This document shows, piece after piece, positions 61,366-64,000 of a DNA stretch of 64,000 nucleotides. The notes beneath the pieces are model-generated. The model searched no databases. It was not told the DNA's origin and saw only the letters and a program-made list of their open reading frames with translations. Positions within the stretch are counted from its first letter, which is position 1. Each line of letters starts with the position of its first letter. Location: contig NZ_JBITGZ010000019.1 of assembly GCF_044457565.1 (NCBI RefSeq), positions 62,001 to 126,000 of the forward strand. The letters are read 5' to 3'. A program made the position numbers and the translations under genes. This DNA comes from Kitasatospora sp044457565. Its GTDB lineage: Bacteria; Actinomycetota; Actinomycetes; Streptomycetales; Streptomycetaceae.

Positions 61366-62213
61366 GCAGCACCTCCGTCCGCCCGGCCCCGGCCAGCGTC
61401 CTGTACGACGCCCCCGGCCCGCGCGCCCGCACCCGCTACCGGATCGCCGGCGTGGTCGCCGTCCTCGGCATCGCCGCCCTGCTCTGGTACGTCCTCCACA
61501 GCCTGAGCAGCAACGGCCAGTTCGACGCCGGGCTCTGGGACATCTTCCAGTACACCAACGTCCAGCAGAAGATCGTCGACGGCCTGCTCTCCACCCTGCA
61601 GGCGTTCGGCCTGGCCGCCGTGTTCTCGCTGGTCCTCGGCGCCCTGCTGGCCGCCGGGCGGCTCTCCGACCACCAGCCGCTGCGCTGGGCGTGCACCGCG
61701 ATCGTGCAGTTCTTCCGGGCGATGCCGCTGCTGATCCTGATCGTGGCGCTGTACTACGCGTACTTCATCAAGACCCCGATGTGGGCGCTGGTGCTCGGGC
61801 TGACCCTGTACAACGGCTGCGTGCAGGCCGAGATCATCCGGTCGGGTGTCAACGCCGTGCCGCGCGGGCAGAGCGAGGCCGCGTTCGCCCTGGGCCTGCG
61901 CAAGAGCCAGGTGATGGCCACCATCCTGGTGCCGCAGGCCGTCCGCTCGATGCTGCCGGCGATCATCGGCCAGATGGTCGTCACCCTCAAGGACACCTCG
62001 CTCGGCTACATCATCACCTACAGCGAGCTGCTGTACATCGGCAAGCAGATCGCCACCCAGCCGACCAACTCCGCGGGCTTCCCCTACATCCCGGTGGTCC
62101 TGGTGATCACACCGATCTACATCGTGATGTGCCTGCTGCTCACCGCTCTCGCCCGCTGGATCGAGGCGCGCGGACGACGCGGCGCGAACCGGCGTACACC
62201 GGCCGCTGCTTGA
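61362..62213 (+). CDS. gluD: Glutamate ABC transporter permease GluD
   Basis: 283 residues. A longer N-terminus (~30 residues) precedes YRIAGVVAVLGIAALLWYVL. HisM-type motifs: GLLSTLQAFGLAAVFSLVLG, QFFRAMPLLILIVALYYAYF, and GQSEAAFALGLRKSQVMATI with LVPQAVRSMLP as the EAA loop. Translationally coupled to gluC by a 4-bp overlap. It is the last gene of the operon; a separate monooxygenase gene begins 116 bp later. Confidence 0.94.
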   Translation: MSSTSVRPAPASVLYDAPGPRARTRYRIAGVVAVLGIAALLWYVLHSLSSNGQFDAGLWDIFQYTNVQQKIVDGLLSTLQAFGLAAVFSLVLGALLAAGRLSDHQPLRWACTAIVQFFRAMPLLILIVALYYAYFIKTPMWALVLGLTLYNGCVQAEIIRSGVNAVPRGQSEAAFALGLRKSQVMATILVPQAVRSMLPAIIGQMVVTLKDTSLGYIITYSELLYIGKQIATQPTNSAGFPYIPVVLVITPIYIVMCLLLTALARWIEARGRRGANRRTPAAA

Positions 62214-62329
62214 CGGGCACGCAGGTGATCTGTTGCATTGCTCTTCGTGACACCACCCGGGACCATCCTCGCGGCATATGACGACCCATCGGGCCGGGCG
62301 TCGTCCTGCCCACGCTCGGAGGTCCTGCC

Positions 62330-64000
62330 GTGGACCCGGTGATCGTGGTCGGGGCCGGGCCGGTCGGCCTGGCCCTGGCCCTCGCGCTCGCCCGGCACGA
62401 GGTGCCGAGCATCATCCTGGACGAGGGCAGCGGCCTGTGCCCCGAGGGCCCCCGCAGCCTCGTCCTGGGCACCGACGGCGCCGCCTTCCTCACCCGTCTC
62501 GGCTACACCCGCGCCACCTCCGACGCCGCCCGCTGGGACAGCTTCACCATCTGGCGCCGCCGCCAGGAGGTGCTGCGCATCGGTCTCGACGGGACGCCCG
62601 TCCTGCACCTGCCCCAGCACCGCCTCCAGCGCGGCCTGCGGGACGCCCTCACCGCGACCCCGCTGATCAAGCTGGTACCGCTCAGCCGGGTCACCGAGCT
62701 CGAACAGGACCGCGACGGCGTCAGCGTGCGCACCCGACACACCCAGGACGGCACCGAGACCTGGTGGCGCGGCAGCCACCTGGTGGGCTGCGACGGCGCG
62801 CGCTCCACCGTCCGCAAGCTCCTCAAGATCCGCTTCCCCGGCCGCCCCGCCGTCGACCGGCACGCCGTCGCCACCGTCCGGGTCGACCTCCCCTTCGCCG
62901 GCGAGGCCAGGCTGCACCGCGAGCCCCCGTGGCGCGGCGACCGCGAGGCCTCCGCCCGCCCGCTGCCCGACGGCCTCTGGCGCCTGGACTGGCGGCTGCC
63001 CCCCGGCCGGCCCACCCCCGCCGAACCCGTCGACCCGCATGCCACCTGGCCCGGCATCGTCACCGGCGACACCCTGCTCGCCCGGGTGAAAGCCACCCTC
63101 ACCGGCTGGTGCGGCGAACTCCCCCGCTACGAGCTGCTGGCCGCCGCCGACCACACCGCGCAGCAGCGCCTGGCCGCCCGGTTCCGCAGCGGCCGCTGCT
63201 TCCTCGCCGGCGACGCCGCCCACCTGCACGGCGCCCTCGGCATGCAGAACCTCGCCGACGGCCTGCGGGACGCCGACAACCTCGCCTGGCGCCTGGCCCT
63301 CGCCTGGCACCTTCCCCCTGCCTCCGGCCGGGGGGACCCCCATCTCGCTTCGCGCGGCGGCGGATCCCTGCTGGACGGCTACGAGTCCGAACGCCGCGGC
63401 GCGGTCGGCGCCCGGCTGCGCGCCGTCGACCAGACCATGCCCCTGCTGCGGCCCCTGCGCGGCTGGCAGGCCACCCGCCGCGCCCTGCTCACCGGCTCGT
63501 TCCGCAAGCACGCGACCCTGCTCGCCCACGGCCAGCTGGGCACCGGCCGGTTCGGCGGCGCCCCGGCGTACCCGGCCGCGCCCTCCGGCGTACCCGGGCG
63601 CGTGCCGGTGCAGCGGGGCAGCGGCCGGGGCACCTCGCTCACCGAGCTGCTCCCCGCCACCGCACCCGGCGTCCTGGTGTCCGACGTCCCCGTCGTCACC
63701 ATGGACGGCGACGCCGACCTCCTGCACGCCCGCCTCGGTGCGACCTTCCTGCTGCTGCTGGTCGCGCCGGGCACCGCGGTCTGGTCCTCCCAGCACTGGC
63801 TGGGCGCCGGCCTGATGCCCCGCCTGGCGGAGGTCGCCCGCGCCCTGCCCGTGCCCGCCGAAGTGCTGGTCACCGAGGACTACCCGACCGCCGGCCCGCA
63901 CACCGTGCTGCTCATCCGGCCCGACGGCCACCTGGTCGGCGTCACCGACGGCTGCCGCGCGGACGACCTCCAGTCCCTCGCCGACGGCGCCCGCGGCGGG
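62330..64000 (+). CDS. FAD-dependent aromatic monooxygenase (PHBH/phenol hydroxylase-like), 3' end beyond the window
   Basis: An open frame of 557 codons from GTG 62330 (GGAGG 7 nt upstream) to the right edge. FAD site VVGAGPVGLALALAL at the N-terminus, the DG motif GCDGARSTVRKLL, and GRCFLAGDAAHLHGALGMQN with LADGLRDADNLAWRLALA (second FAD motif). This is the class of polyketide/phenol hydroxylases (FAD_binding_3). The C-terminal part has a thioredoxin-like region (LLLLVAPGTAVWSSQHW). A palindromic insert at 63311-63356 adds ~17 residues between LAWHL and LLDGYESERR. The substrate is unknown. Confidence 0.9.
   Translation, partial: MDPVIVVGAGPVGLALALALARHEVPSIILDEGSGLCPEGPRSLVLGTDGAAFLTRLGYTRATSDAARWDSFTIWRRRQEVLRIGLDGTPVLHLPQHRLQRGLRDALTATPLIKLVPLSRVTELEQDRDGVSVRTRHTQDGTETWWRGSHLVGCDGARSTVRKLLKIRFPGRPAVDRHAVATVRVDLPFAGEARLHREPPWRGDREASARPLPDGLWRLDWRLPPGRPTPAEPVDPHATWPGIVTGDTLLARVKATLTGWCGELPRYELLAAADHTAQQRLAARFRSGRCFLAGDAAHLHGALGMQNLADGLRDADNLAWRLALAWHLPPASGRGDPHLASRGGGSLLDGYESERRGAVGARLRAVDQTMPLLRPLRGWQATRRALLTGSFRKHATLLAHGQLGTGRFGGAPAYPAAPSGVPGRVPVQRGSGRGTSLTELLPATAPGVLVSDVPVVTMDGDADLLHARLGATFLLLLVAPGTAVWSSQHWLGAGLMPRLAEVARALPVPAEVLVTEDYPTAGPHTVLLIRPDGHLVGVTDGCRADDLQSLADGARGG
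63311..63356. repeat. In-frame palindromic repeat inside the FAD monooxygenase gene
   Basis: Between codons for LAWHL and LLDGYESERR is a C/G-rich element encoding PPASGRGDPHLASRGGG. At 63314-63334 it can fold as CCCCC-T-GCC-TCC-GGC-C-GGGGG, and CCCCC recurs at 63336-63341. Homologous monooxygenases normally pass directly from the 'LAWkLA' helix to 'lLdsYe.ER', so this looks inserted. I recall similar C-rich 'LPPASGRG' inserts in other streptomycete coding sequences, which suggests a dispersed element. Confidence 0.6.

Overview
The window is high-GC actinobacterial chromosome, most likely Streptomyces or the sister genus Kitasatospora. Support comes from the strong third-position GC bias, frequent GTG/TTG starts, a conservon (CvnA-D) with attached P450s, an AdoCbl-dependent ribonucleotide reductase next to nrdR and lexA, and gluABCD beside its two-component system. 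From memory, the order of the housekeeping genes (RecQ helicase, rnhB, nrdJ, nrdR, lexA, dinG-type helicase, siderophore genes, hflX, rshA, dapF, miaA, miaB, gluK/R, gluABCD) resembles the SCO5815 to SCO5774 part of the S. coelicolor core. I could not run an alignment to confirm this. No tRNA, rRNA, CRISPR array or intact mobile element was seen.

Layout. 1-9.4 kb: the 5' end of a glycogen-debranching-type gene (reads off the left edge), a proline-iminopeptidase-like hydrolase, a DUF4192 protein, a RecQ helicase with a C-terminal phosphoribosyltransferase-like domain, two hypotheticals and RNase HII. 9.5-21 kb (accessory): a TetR/MFS divergent pair with paired operators, a DUF4173 membrane protein, a 1035-residue secreted multidomain protein, and a sugar-type ABC importer without its own ATPase. 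21-27 kb: a conservon operon running cvnA-cvnB-cvnC-cvnD-P450-P450, with overlapping genes. 27.2-28.9 kb: a two-gene HTH/Clp_N operon whose promoter is built from two palindromes, followed by a decayed stretch with gene remnants. 28.9-36 kb: nrdJ, nrdR, lexA (SOS box) and a DinG-type helicase. 36-42.2 kb: a four-gene NIS siderophore operon under an iron box, with aerobactin-like (IucABCD) content and no decarboxylase. 42.4-45 kb: two tandem trypsin-like lipoproteins. 45-55 kb: hflX, rshA, dapF, a small membrane protein, miaA, an orphan antitoxin-like protein, a LigB-like protein and miaB. 55-64 kb: a TAXI-type binding protein, gluK/gluR, gluABCD and an FAD monooxygenase that runs off the right edge and carries an in-frame palindromic insert.

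How the genes work together. DNA metabolism is concentrated here (RecQ, RNase HII, NrdJ/NrdR, LexA, DinG). The nrdR and lexA genes share a divergent intergenic region with NrdR boxes on one side and a promoter plus SOS box on the other. Nutrient uptake is represented by the glutamate system with its divergent sensor pair, a carbohydrate-type importer, and iron acquisition through hydroxamate-citrate siderophore synthesis. The conservon is a membrane-associated small-GTPase switch coupled to P450 partners, one of which lacks canonical P450 motifs.

The most unusual items are the aerobactin-like NIS operon in an actinomycete, the leaderless HTH/Clp_N operon with -35 and -10 elements inside two palindromes, the non-canonical P450, the decayed locus at 28.1-28.9 kb, and short tandem repeats of three different unit lengths at the stop codons of three genes.
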